Source: DAOTTY01 sp964451095 (lineage in GTDB: Bacteria; Chloroflexota; Anaerolineae; Aggregatilineales; Phototrophicaceae). Taken from it: a stretch of DNA of 18,960 nucleotides. Positions within the stretch are counted from its first letter, which is position 1. Each line of letters begins with the position of its first letter. Made by a program: the position numbers and the translations under genes. Location: assembly GCA_964451095.1 (NCBI GenBank), contig CAYVGI010000096.1:1-18960 (forward strand), given 5' to 3'. Below the pieces are notes generated by a model, which did not search any database, had not been told where the DNA came from, and worked only from the letters and a program-made list of their open reading frames with translations. Below are positions 1 through 6,833 of the stretch, one piece after another.

Positions 1-31
1 TAACCTATACATAGAGATAAGGACATTTGAG

Positions 32-448
32 ATGCCAGTTACCGTGCACATGAAGCAGCTTAGCCCTTACACCACAGAGGGTGCCACCCGCACACACACC
101 GTATTGGTTGATCGCCCGGAGGCAAAAGGCGGCACAGACAAGGGCATGATGGGTGGCGAAATGTTGTTAGTCGCACTTGGTGGCTGCTTTAACAGCAATT
201 TGCTGGAAATCATCCGCAACCGCGAAGCGAACATCACCGATGTGAACATTGACGTGGTTGGCACGCTGGATGGCACGCCGGCACGCTTCACTGCCATCGA
301 GATGCAAATTAGCGCCAACTACGACGACCGTGAAACGATGGAGAAGTTTGTCACGATGGCGGAGCGTGGCTGCATAGTCGCCAACAGCATCGGTCCGGCG
401 ATTGACCTGACGTTTACTGTGCAGGAACCGGACGCAGTCGCCGAATAG
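32..448 (+). CDS. OsmC family peroxidase-like protein
   Basis: A 138-residue protein of the OsmC/Ohr superfamily, cytoplasmic thiol peroxidases that reduce organic hydroperoxides. The two family cysteines are visible: C52 in the motif ALGGCFNSNLL and C114 in AERGCIVANS, spaced as in OsmC proteins, and the length is typical. The start is ATG at 32, with AAGGA at 19-23 eight bases upstream. The protein looks more like the general OsmC branch than Ohr, but I cannot separate subfamilies by eye. A second thiol-peroxidase-type gene, now broken, follows 78 bases downstream, so the pair may once have been an oxidant-defence unit. No promoter can be judged because the window begins only 31 bases upstream. 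Confidence 0.9.
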   Translation: MPVTVHMKQLSPYTTEGATRTHTVLVDRPEAKGGTDKGMMGGEMLLVALGGCFNSNLLEIIRNREANITDVNIDVVGTLDGTPARFTAIEMQISANYDDRETMEKFVTMAERGCIVANSIGPAIDLTFTVQEPDAVAE

Positions 449-463
449 CGATTGCGACTGTAA

Positions 464-522
464 GGATGCTCTGTCCCGTCGGGTCAGCACTCTAGACCGA
501 TTTTAACCCGTAAGGAGCATCC
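464..522 (+). promoter_or_regulatory. Inverted repeat overlapping the SD of the peroxiredoxin-like gene
   Basis: GGATGCTC at 464-471 is the exact reverse complement of GAGCATCC at 515-522. The right arm overlaps the Shine-Dalgarno AAGGAG (512-517) of the coding region starting at 527. In a transcript reading through from the OsmC gene the arms could pair and hide part of the ribosome binding site. A 43-base loop separates them, and a smaller GGTC/GACC pairing (482-485 with 496-499) could form inside. The arms are seen; regulation is inference. Confidence 0.35.
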
Positions 523-526
523 CCCT

Positions 527-1055
527 ATGACAGACGCTGGACGTATTATCCCCCGCCAACAGGTTCCCGAACTGAAACTGCCCACACTTGACCACGGCAC
601 CTGGCAATTGCACGCGCAGAATCCGCAGCACTTTACGCTCATCTTTTTTTACCGGGGGTATCACTGCCCGCAGTAGCCGCCTGCAACTGCGTGATGTTGA
701 TCGGCACGTTGACAAATTTATCGAACTGGGCGTTCAACCCATTGCCATCAGCGCAGACTCAGGTGATTTGGCGCGGAAGACAAAAGACGAATGGAAACTG
801 GAGAAGCTGCCCATCGCGTATGACCTGCCGCTTGCTACAGCGCAGGGCGAATGGGGGTTGTTTATCTCCAATGCGATTAAACCCACAGAGCCAGAGCAGT
901 TCAGCGAGCCGGGTATATTTGTTGTGCGCCCCGACGGCACCCTGTACGCATCCGTCTTGCAAACCATGCCCTTCGCCCGCCCAGATACAAAAACTGTGCT
1001 CGCTTCCCTGGAAACGGTGATTGAGAAAGACTACCCCGCCCGTGGTGAGGCATAA
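527..1055 (+). pseudogene. AhpC/TSA peroxiredoxin-like protein, frameshifted
   Basis: The reading frame opens at ATG 527 (SD AAGGAG 512-517, spacing 9) and runs through LIFFYRGYHCPQ to an in-frame TAG at 674-676. The rest of the protein continues in the +1 frame from RLQLRDVDRHVDKF to a TAA at 1053-1055. Removing the A at 675 restores one 175-codon frame reading HCPQCRLQL, the canonical CPxC active site of AhpC/TSA peroxiredoxin-like proteins. The simplest reading is a one-base insertion exactly in the second active-site cysteine codon. The downstream part keeps GIFVVRPDGTLYAS and a normal C-terminus, so the lesion is recent or is a sequencing error. A programmed frameshift is less likely: slipping past the T of TAG would give CPQS, losing the second cysteine. 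Confidence 0.85.
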
Positions 1056-1083
1056 GTTTTCGCTAGCGTAGGTAAATCGTACC

Positions 1084-1113
1084 TTGAGCGAAGGGCAGCA
1101 CCTCCGCTATAAC
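1084..1113 (+). promoter_or_regulatory. Probable promoter of the HicB-like/GT39 unit
   Basis: TTGAGC (1084-1089) and TATAAC (1108-1113) are separated by 18 bases, a good sigma-70-type match. Transcription would start near 1120, about 25 bases before the HicB-like ATG and just downstream of the left arm of the inverted repeat at 1098-1140. Confidence 0.5.
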
Positions 1114-1140
1114 AGCATGGCTGTCTTTTTGGGGAGGTGC
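1098..1140 (+). promoter_or_regulatory. Inverted repeat that can hide the HicB-like SD
   Basis: GCACCTCC (1098-1105) is the perfect reverse complement of GGAGGTGC (1133-1140), which carries the strong ribosome binding site GGGGAGGTG of the gene at 1145. The left arm resembles the anti-Shine-Dalgarno of 16S rRNA. Between the arms lies a small hairpin, ACAGC-ATG-GCTGT (1112-1124), followed by C and five T, which looks like a weak terminator. Transcripts from the promoter at 1084-1113 would lack the left arm, while read-through transcripts would contain it. Confidence 0.45.
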
Positions 1141-1144
1141 CGCT

Positions 1145-1351
1145 ATGCGCCAGATAATCGTTTATAAAACGCACCGTGGTACCTGGGTTGCAGAATGCCC
1201 CAGCTTACCCGGTTGCGTTCGCCATGCAGAAACCAAAGACGAAGCCATTGATACCATCCGCGAAGCGGTGCACGAATACATCTGGGAGCTGCGGCAGCAC
1301 AACGCGCCCATCCCGGAAGACCGCTTCGAGGCAGCTATTGTTTACGTATAA
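1145..1351 (+). CDS. Orphan HicB-like (UPF0150) protein
   Basis: A 68-residue protein with the HicB N-terminal fold signature: an opening beta-strand, then GTWVAECPSLPGC, then the helix DEAIDTIREAVHEYIWEL. HicB proteins are antitoxins that bind and block the RNase HicA, usually with an added DNA-binding domain. Here the protein ends right after the HicB-like domain, so no ribbon-helix-helix or helix-turn-helix is present, and no HicA-like ORF is adjacent. It may be an orphan of the HicB-like class common in GC-rich bacteria. The start is ATG 1145, with GGGGAGGTG at 1131-1139. The stop TAA (1349-1351) directly abuts the ATG of the next gene, so translation is probably coupled. Confidence 0.85.
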   Translation: MRQIIVYKTHRGTWVAECPSLPGCVRHAETKDEAIDTIREAVHEYIWELRQHNAPIPEDRFEAAIVYV

Positions 1352-3262
1352 ATGACATCTATCCCACGAGAACGCCCGCTAGAACGTACCCAGTCCATTC
1401 ACATTGCGTTACCAACCCCGCACTGGCACTTGATGCTGCCCGTCCTTCTCCTGTTTGTGTGGGGCGCTGCCCTGGGGCTAAATGCTGACACATTCTGGTT
1501 CGACGAAGTCGGCTCGCTGTACTACGCGGGTGGCATCCCGAATGACGGACCCCAAACCCTACCTGAGGTCATCGCCAGCCAGCTTAGTGAAGACCTGGAG
1601 GACGAAACCAATCCACCCGGTTATTACATTGCGCTGCACCTGTGGGTGCGGGTGTTTGGCTCGTCGGAGTTTGCAGTGCGGCTGCTCTCGCTGATGGCGG
1701 GCGTGCTGGCGCTGGCGTTTGTGTACCGTGTGGGGCAAGACATCGCCTCGCCGGAGGTGGGGCTGGCGGCGGCGGTCGTGCTGGGGACGTGTGCGTTTTA
1801 CATCACATACATGCACGAGGCACGTTCCTACGCCATCTACAGTATGCTGGTTGCGCTGAGCCTGTGGGCGTACCATCGCCTCATCACCATGCGCAACCCC
1901 ACCGTATGGCTCTACGCGCTGCTTGTCGTCGGCATCGCTGGGCTGATGTATATCCACTACCTGTCCAGCATGTTCCTGGTGGCGGCGGCGCTGTATCATC
2001 TACTGTTGGTGCCGAAAAATGCCCGTTGGTGGCGCGTGACGGGGGCAGTCTTGATAGCGGGGCTGCTGTTCATACCGTGGCTTGGATTTGCACTGCGCTC
2101 GTTCGGGCATGTATCTGGCAACGAGGCGCGGGAGCTATTTGCACTGCCGCTCCCTGCACTGCTGGGTGAACTGCTCACCCAATTCGGCAATCAGAACCCG
2201 GCGTTGGTATTGGTTCTACTCATTGCTGCGGTGCCGATGGGCAATCGCCTGACGTGGTTCTTGCTGGTGGTCACGCTGGCGCTGACTGCTGTTGCAAACG
2301 AGTTTGTGGGCTTCGTCAGCGATGTGCACTACCTGATGGCGGTCTTCCCGCTGTTGGCGCTGGTGGTCGCACAGGGTGTGGTGTGCTTCCGGGCGGGTGG
2401 GGTGCTCATCCTGGTGGTATGGGCGCTCGCAGGGGTTTGGTTCACACTGCGCCCACAGTCCCCGCTTGATGACTGGCACTGGTCGCTGCCGTGGGGAGAT
2501 GTTGCGACAATGGTGGGTGACCCCATCCAGATTGACGACAAGGTTATCTTCCACGTGCCCGACCCCGACCCCTCCTGGATACATCGTCGCAGTGTTAACT
2601 ACTATTTGGATGACCTCGTGGCGACCGTGAGCCTGGTGGAATCGCACACGCGCTCTCCATCGGAGCGGCACATGAACAACCTGCGCGACTACATCGAACC
2701 GCCCGCTCGCTTCTGGTTGGTGCAAAACACCGCCGCGCCGCCCTCCGTGCAGGGGATTATCGAGCGTGACCGTCTGTTCACCCAGGAGGGCATTGCCTAC
2801 TGCGGTGTTGAACAAATCGCCGGAACGATGCAGGCACGCCTCTTTTTGGATACACCTGCCCCAGAAGCGTTGCCCACGTTTGCCGATGGTGTCCGCGTGG
2901 GGCTTGCGCCCTGGTCACCGACGATGCTGGGCACGTCTCAGTTGGAATTTATGCTGGCGACAGGGTTGGACGATGACATCGACCACGACCAGTACGAGAC
3001 TGTGCTGTATGTGGAGGACGGTGCCGGCAACCGCGTACAGGAGCACACGGCACCCCTACCCGCAGACCGACGCGGCTGTGTACACATGGTGCTGGACGTT
3101 TCCCAATTTGGTGACCAGCCGTATAATACATTTGTTCAAGTGCGCGACCGGTCAACCGGAACATTCGTCGCACCAGCAGATAGCGATGTATTAGACGCCG
3201 AGGGACGGCTGCTGCTGTTCCCTATCCAAATTGCACAAGCGCCGGAGACAAGCGATGACTGA
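1352..3262 (+). CDS. GT39-type (ArnT/PMT_2-like) membrane glycosyltransferase
   Basis: A 636-residue integral membrane protein. A first hydrophobic segment (about residues 27-45) leads into FWFDEVGSL with the acidic pair D51/E52, the catalytic loop position of GT39/ArnT/PMT_2 transferases, which move sugars from polyprenyl-phosphate donors on the outer side of the membrane. Further family hallmarks are NPPGYYIALHLW (88-99), the following FGSSEFAVRLLS, and MHEARSYAIY (154-163). About ten more hydrophobic segments follow to about residue 365. Residues 370-636 form a soluble, probably extracytoplasmic tail of unknown fold. The acceptor cannot be told. The ATG touches the upstream TAA and has no good SD, which suggests coupling to the HicB-like gene. 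The 3' end overlaps the HerA-like gene by 8 bases. Confidence 0.85.
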   Translation: MTSIPRERPLERTQSIHIALPTPHWHLMLPVLLLFVWGAALGLNADTFWFDEVGSLYYAGGIPNDGPQTLPEVIASQLSEDLEDETNPPGYYIALHLWVRVFGSSEFAVRLLSLMAGVLALAFVYRVGQDIASPEVGLAAAVVLGTCAFYITYMHEARSYAIYSMLVALSLWAYHRLITMRNPTVWLYALLVVGIAGLMYIHYLSSMFLVAAALYHLLLVPKNARWWRVTGAVLIAGLLFIPWLGFALRSFGHVSGNEARELFALPLPALLGELLTQFGNQNPALVLVLLIAAVPMGNRLTWFLLVVTLALTAVANEFVGFVSDVHYLMAVFPLLALVVAQGVVCFRAGGVLILVVWALAGVWFTLRPQSPLDDWHWSLPWGDVATMVGDPIQIDDKVIFHVPDPDPSWIHRRSVNYYLDDLVATVSLVESHTRSPSERHMNNLRDYIEPPARFWLVQNTAAPPSVQGIIERDRLFTQEGIAYCGVEQIAGTMQARLFLDTPAPEALPTFADGVRVGLAPWSPTMLGTSQLEFMLATGLDDDIDHDQYETVLYVEDGAGNRVQEHTAPLPADRRGCVHMVLDVSQFGDQPYNTFVQVRDRSTGTFVAPADSDVLDAEGRLLLFPIQIAQAPETSDD

Positions 3263-4964
3263 CCGCCCCCATGCAGATGACTTCGAGAGTTGGTTTCCCG
3301 ACGACCCCGCGCTGTTCCAGGCGCAGCCCGGTCAGCGGATTGGCGTTGTTGTCGGTGGATCGCTCAGTAAGGGGCTAAAAGTCCGGCTAGACCGTGAGAT
3401 ACGGGTAGAGGATATTGCCGTTGGGCGTTACGTGGTGGTACACAGCCCTACGGGCAAGCGCTTCTTCTGCATGGTGACGGATGTGGAACTGAACAGCACC
3501 AACCCGGCAATTGAATCTGACCCGCCGGACTTCTCCGACCCGTTCCTGCAAACGGTGTACGCGGGCACCGCCAGCTACGCGACGATTGCCGTTGCACCGC
3601 AGCTCACGATTGAGGCGGACAACAAGCCCAAGCCCGTGAAGACGATTCCGGGGCACTTTACCCCCGTGTTCAATGCGTCTGTAGAGGATGTGAATGCGGT
3701 GTTCGGTGAGGAAGATGCAACCCACTTCAACGTGGGCACGCCGCTGGAACTGGAACAAACGCAGATCAACCTGGACTTGAAGCGTTTGGTTGAGCGTTCT
3801 GTGGGCATTTTCGGCAAGAGCGGCACCGGCAAGAGCTTTCTCACGCGCATGTTGCTCTCCGGTGTGATTGTGCGCGACCAGGGCGTGAACCTGATCTTTG
3901 ACATGCACAACGATTACGGCTGGGAAGTTACTGATGAGCGCGGACCGAAGGCAAAGGGGCTAAAGCAGTTGTTCAGTAACCGCGTGGAAATCCTGACGCT
4001 GGACGGTGAATCGACGCGGCGGCGTAAGGCAAAGTACGACAGCGAAGTCACGATTGCCTACAACGAAATCCTGCCGGAAGACCTGAACATGCTGCGCGAG
4101 ACAATGGGGCTTTCCGACGCGATGATTGACGCCGCCTACACGCTGCACAAGTGGTACAACCGACGCGGCGAGAGCAACTGGGTTAAGGCGCTCATTCACC
4201 TCTCCGCAGACGACGCCGAGATCATCGCGCAAGAAACACCCATCGGCGCGGGGACGCTGAGTGCACTACAGCGACGGCTCAGCCGCTTTGAGCGTTGGCA
4301 CTTCCTCACAGAGGACAAACAGGGCGACAGCGTGGAGCGCATCATCCAACTGATTGTGGAGGAGCGCAAGAACATCGTGCTAGAGTTCGGGCGCTACGGT
4401 AGCTCGCTAGAGGCGTACATGCTGGTGGCGAACTACATCACGCGCCGTATTCACCGCGAGTATATTAACCGCGTGGAACGGGCACTGGGCGATGAGTCGC
4501 TAGAGCCGCCGCAGTTGCTCATCACAATTGAGGAGGCACACAAGTTCCTTGACCCCAAAATTGCCTCACAGACTATTTTCGGCGAAATCGCACGCGAGCT
4601 GCGAAAGTACAAAGTTACCCTGCTGGTCGTAGACCAGCGCCCCAGCGGCATTGACGAGGAGGTGATGAGCCAGATTGGTACCCGCGTGACGGCGTTGCTG
4701 GACAACGAGCGGGACATCAATGCGGTGCTAACGGGCATCAACGGGGCGCAGAGTTTACGCCAGGTGCTCGCCCGCCTGGATACAAAGCAGCAGGCAATCA
4801 TCATGGGGCACGCGGTACCCATGCCCGTGGTCGTCAAAACACGTACCTACGACCAGGCATTCTACGATGCGGTCACCGGAGAAGCTTCTGGTTTGCCCGC
4901 ACCCAATGGCAGCGAGACTGCCCGCGCGGTGCACAGCAACCGCAAAGACCGCCGCCTGCGCTAA
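3255..4964 (+). CDS. HerA/DUF87-type ATPase
   Basis: A 569-residue P-loop ATPase of the HerA/FtsK/VirB4 group. Residues 25-125 form the N-terminal beta-barrel (HAS-barrel-like) region. Walker A is GIFGKSGTGKSF (184-195), followed by FDMHNDYGW (215-223) typical of DUF87 proteins. Walker B is LLITIEEAHKF (421-431), and DQRPSGIDEEVMSQIGTR (460-477) carries the sensor and arginine-finger region of this family. HerA forms hexameric DNA translocases, normally with the nuclease NurA for end resection, but no NurA-like gene is visible in this window. I chose ATG 3255 over a start in the same frame at 3231 because GGAG at 3244-3247 sits seven bases before 3255. It overlaps the GT39 gene and is probably co-transcribed with it, although the functions are unrelated. 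Confidence 0.88.
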   Translation: MTDRPHADDFESWFPDDPALFQAQPGQRIGVVVGGSLSKGLKVRLDREIRVEDIAVGRYVVVHSPTGKRFFCMVTDVELNSTNPAIESDPPDFSDPFLQTVYAGTASYATIAVAPQLTIEADNKPKPVKTIPGHFTPVFNASVEDVNAVFGEEDATHFNVGTPLELEQTQINLDLKRLVERSVGIFGKSGTGKSFLTRMLLSGVIVRDQGVNLIFDMHNDYGWEVTDERGPKAKGLKQLFSNRVEILTLDGESTRRRKAKYDSEVTIAYNEILPEDLNMLRETMGLSDAMIDAAYTLHKWYNRRGESNWVKALIHLSADDAEIIAQETPIGAGTLSALQRRLSRFERWHFLTEDKQGDSVERIIQLIVEERKNIVLEFGRYGSSLEAYMLVANYITRRIHREYINRVERALGDESLEPPQLLITIEEAHKFLDPKIASQTIFGEIARELRKYKVTLLVVDQRPSGIDEEVMSQIGTRVTALLDNERDINAVLTGINGAQSLRQVLARLDTKQQAIIMGHAVPMPVVVKTRTYDQAFYDAVTGEASGLPAPNGSETARAVHSNRKDRRLR

Positions 4965-4980
4965 TCTGCCATATAGATCG

Positions 4981-4986
4981 TATAAT
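4981..4986 (+). promoter_or_regulatory. Candidate -10 box upstream of the kinase-like gene
   Basis: A perfect TATAAT lies 88 bases before the ATG at 5075, in the gap after the HerA-like gene. No convincing -35 is present at 16-18 bases upstream, where the end of the previous coding region lies. It would give a leader of about 80 bases. Confidence 0.35.
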
Positions 4987-5074
4987 GGGCGGCAAACCGC
5001 TGTTCAAACTGCGCACATCGCACTAAAATTAGCGTGTAAACGGTCGACAAGGCGCACAGCAAAGGACGGCACCG

Positions 5075-5992
5075 ATGGTCTCAGCAATTCAAGCAAGCCT
5101 GGACGAGATCGTTGACCTCACAGAGGCGATGCTGACCATGCCCTTTGCTGAAGAGGAACAGTCTTTTGTGGAGGTTGTGCATCGCAACGCAGTAGACCTG
5201 CGCGACGAGCAGGTATTCAACCTGACACTCACCCAACTTTCCACCAAAAGCCACGGCTTGCGCCAGTACATCACGGGGGTCGTCGGCTACAGTGCCCTGC
5301 TAAACAGCCCCAAACTGGCAGACCATGCCAGCCTTAGCCCCCAGCAACTAGAGAAAATTTATGCGCTGCACGACAGCAGCCGCCGCCTGCACTGGTGGCT
5401 GGACAGCTTGATTTTGTTTGCGAGTTACATTGTCCGCCCAGAGCCGCGCAGCGTGACCGAATCTGGCATGTTGAATATTCGTGGTTACCTGCTTGCCCAG
5501 GCAGACCATCACCTGTGCCGCCAGCACATCCAAAAGCTGAACGTACCGGAAGAAATTCCGCTCGTTTTCGCCAACGATGCCCGCACCAAGCTCATGCTGC
5601 GCGGGCTTTTTGCCGCCGCGCTGGAGATCCGCGAGTCGCCGATGGTGCAGCTTTTTGCCTACACGGTGATGAAAGTGGTGCGGGTGCGGCTGCACATCCA
5701 GGGCGCAGCCGATACGCTCAAGCAAATTGCACCCTACATGGCAGAGAACGAGCCAGATGCAGGCGACAATAGCACGCCAACCCCGCCCCAACGTCCCGTC
5801 TCGTTTAAGGACACCATCTCGCAGAACCTGACGCCAAAATCCACCACACTACTCGAACTGGGGCTGCAAATCGCTGTTGACCTTGCTGCCAAACAACACG
5901 GGCGCATCAAAGCAGAGGCAGACCAGAATGACCTTGTGTTCACGCTTACTATGCCCACCGGTCCCCAGTACGCCAAAACCAGTGATGCTTGA
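5075..5992 (+). CDS. Degenerate histidine-kinase-like protein
   Basis: A 305-residue soluble protein that follows the layout of a sensor kinase core without its catalytic motifs. Residues 58-76 (from KSHGLRQYITGVVGY) align with the HisKA H-box, and H60 sits at the phospho-acceptor position, but the following Glu and Pro of the usual HELRTP are missing. ARTKLMLRGLFAAALEI (169-185) resembles the N-box, with the key Asn replaced by Ala. No DxGxG G1 box is seen. LGLQIAVDLAAKQHGRI (262-278) matches the end of a HATPase domain up to the strand FTLTMPTG. Such a protein might dimerise with a kinase or act as a phospho-relay scaffold, but ATP binding is doubtful. The start is ATG 5075 with AAAGGA at 5061-5066. 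No sensor domain or membrane segment is visible. Confidence 0.65.
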   Translation: MVSAIQASLDEIVDLTEAMLTMPFAEEEQSFVEVVHRNAVDLRDEQVFNLTLTQLSTKSHGLRQYITGVVGYSALLNSPKLADHASLSPQQLEKIYALHDSSRRLHWWLDSLILFASYIVRPEPRSVTESGMLNIRGYLLAQADHHLCRQHIQKLNVPEEIPLVFANDARTKLMLRGLFAAALEIRESPMVQLFAYTVMKVVRVRLHIQGAADTLKQIAPYMAENEPDAGDNSTPTPPQRPVSFKDTISQNLTPKSTTLLELGLQIAVDLAAKQHGRIKAEADQNDLVFTLTMPTGPQYAKTSDA

Positions 5993-6016
5993 AACTCAAT
6001 CGCCCTCTGATACAAT
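5989..6016 (+). promoter_or_regulatory. Probable promoter of the 6089 lipoprotein gene
   Basis: TTGAAA (5989-5994, overlapping the stop codon of the preceding gene) and TACAAT (6011-6016) are spaced by 16 bases. Transcription would begin near 6023, leaving a leader of about 65 bases before the ATG at 6089. Confidence 0.5.
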
Positions 6017-6088
6017 CGGTCGGCATTTGGGCACATATGAACTTTTTCACAATGTCCTGCTTTAACTCGCGTAACACTGGAGAGCTGT

Positions 6089-6763
6089 ATGCGCCTGCGC
6101 CTCGTCGTTGGTATTGGCTTTTTGCTTACCCTGGCAGCGGCTTGCCAGCCGTCTCCACCGACGGTCGTCTACATTGTTGTCTCCCCTACACCGGGTGCTG
6201 CGGAGCGTGCAACAGCACCTCCCGAACCGACAACACGCGCACTAAGCCAGCCCACAGCATCCCCAGAACCGACTGACGTTGTGCCCACCGCTACCCCTGC
6301 CGCCACCGCCACCCCCAATGTCTTCCCAACAGAAACTGTTGCGCAAATCCAGGTTGCAGAGCAAGTTTTTGAGAACGGGCGCATGTTCTGGTTGCAACCC
6401 GTCAGCGAGATATGGGTTATGGTGATTGATGCGGAGGGGGAAGGGCGCTGGATGCGCTACAAGGACACCTTCGCTGAGAACGATGACGCGGAAATCGACC
6501 CATCTATCGTCGCGCCGGAGGGAAAAATCCAGCCAGAGCGAGGCTTTGGTAAGCTGTGGCGGGAAAACCCTGATGTGCGCGACGCGCTTGGTTGGGCAAT
6601 CACCCCGGAGTTCGGCTACATTAGTGAATATGAGTATCATCCCGGCGGCGATGTCCGCAATGAGCGCTTCGTGCCCGGTCCTGGATACCACATCGTGCTC
6701 AGCCTCAACAGTGAAGCATTCTGCTTTATGGAAGAAACCAGCACATGGCAGTTAGGTTGTTAG
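6089..6763 (+). CDS. Pro/Thr-rich lipoprotein with a short conserved C-terminal domain
   Basis: A 224-residue predicted lipoprotein. The signal peptide ends in the lipobox LAAAC, with C19 as the lipidated residue. Residues 20-82 form a Pro/Thr/Ala-rich linker that would hold the C-terminal domain away from the membrane. Residues 85-224 form a compact domain with FENGRMFWL (94-102), IWVMV (108-112), WMRYKDTF (121-128), RGFGKLWRENPDVRDALGWA (151-170) and a final strand ending in WQLGC. I associate this RGFGKxWRENPxVRxxLGWA pattern with extracellular proteins of Chloroflexota, but know no function for it. The start is ATG 6089, with GGAGAG at 6079-6084. The gene stands alone between two promoter-like sequences. 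Confidence 0.75.
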   Translation: MRLRLVVGIGFLLTLAAACQPSPPTVVYIVVSPTPGAAERATAPPEPTTRALSQPTASPEPTDVVPTATPAATATPNVFPTETVAQIQVAEQVFENGRMFWLQPVSEIWVMVIDAEGEGRWMRYKDTFAENDDAEIDPSIVAPEGKIQPERGFGKLWRENPDVRDALGWAITPEFGYISEYEYHPGGDVRNERFVPGPGYHIVLSLNSEAFCFMEETSTWQLGC

Positions 6764-6786
6764 TGCCAGCTTCCCGGTGAATGCAG

Positions 6787-6792
6787 TATAAT
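6787..6792 (+). promoter_or_regulatory. Candidate -10 box of the glycosidase-kinase operon
   Basis: A perfect TATAAT lies 41 bases before the TTG start at 6834. No good -35 is seen upstream at 16-19 bases. It is the only promoter-like element before the four tightly packed genes that follow, so it probably drives all of them. Confidence 0.4.
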
Positions 6793-6833
6793 TGACTCCA
6801 CAATGAAACCGTTTGCCAACTGGAGGGTCTGCT

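Noticed and set aside
671..690. Programmed +1 frameshift in the peroxiredoxin-like gene
   Set aside because: No slippery codon is present at CAG-TAG and the recoded product would lose the second cysteine; a one-base insertion explains the data better.
4867..5115. Small reading frame bridging the HerA-like and kinase-like genes
   Set aside because: It overlaps two better-supported genes, lacks a convincing SD and its product shows no motif.
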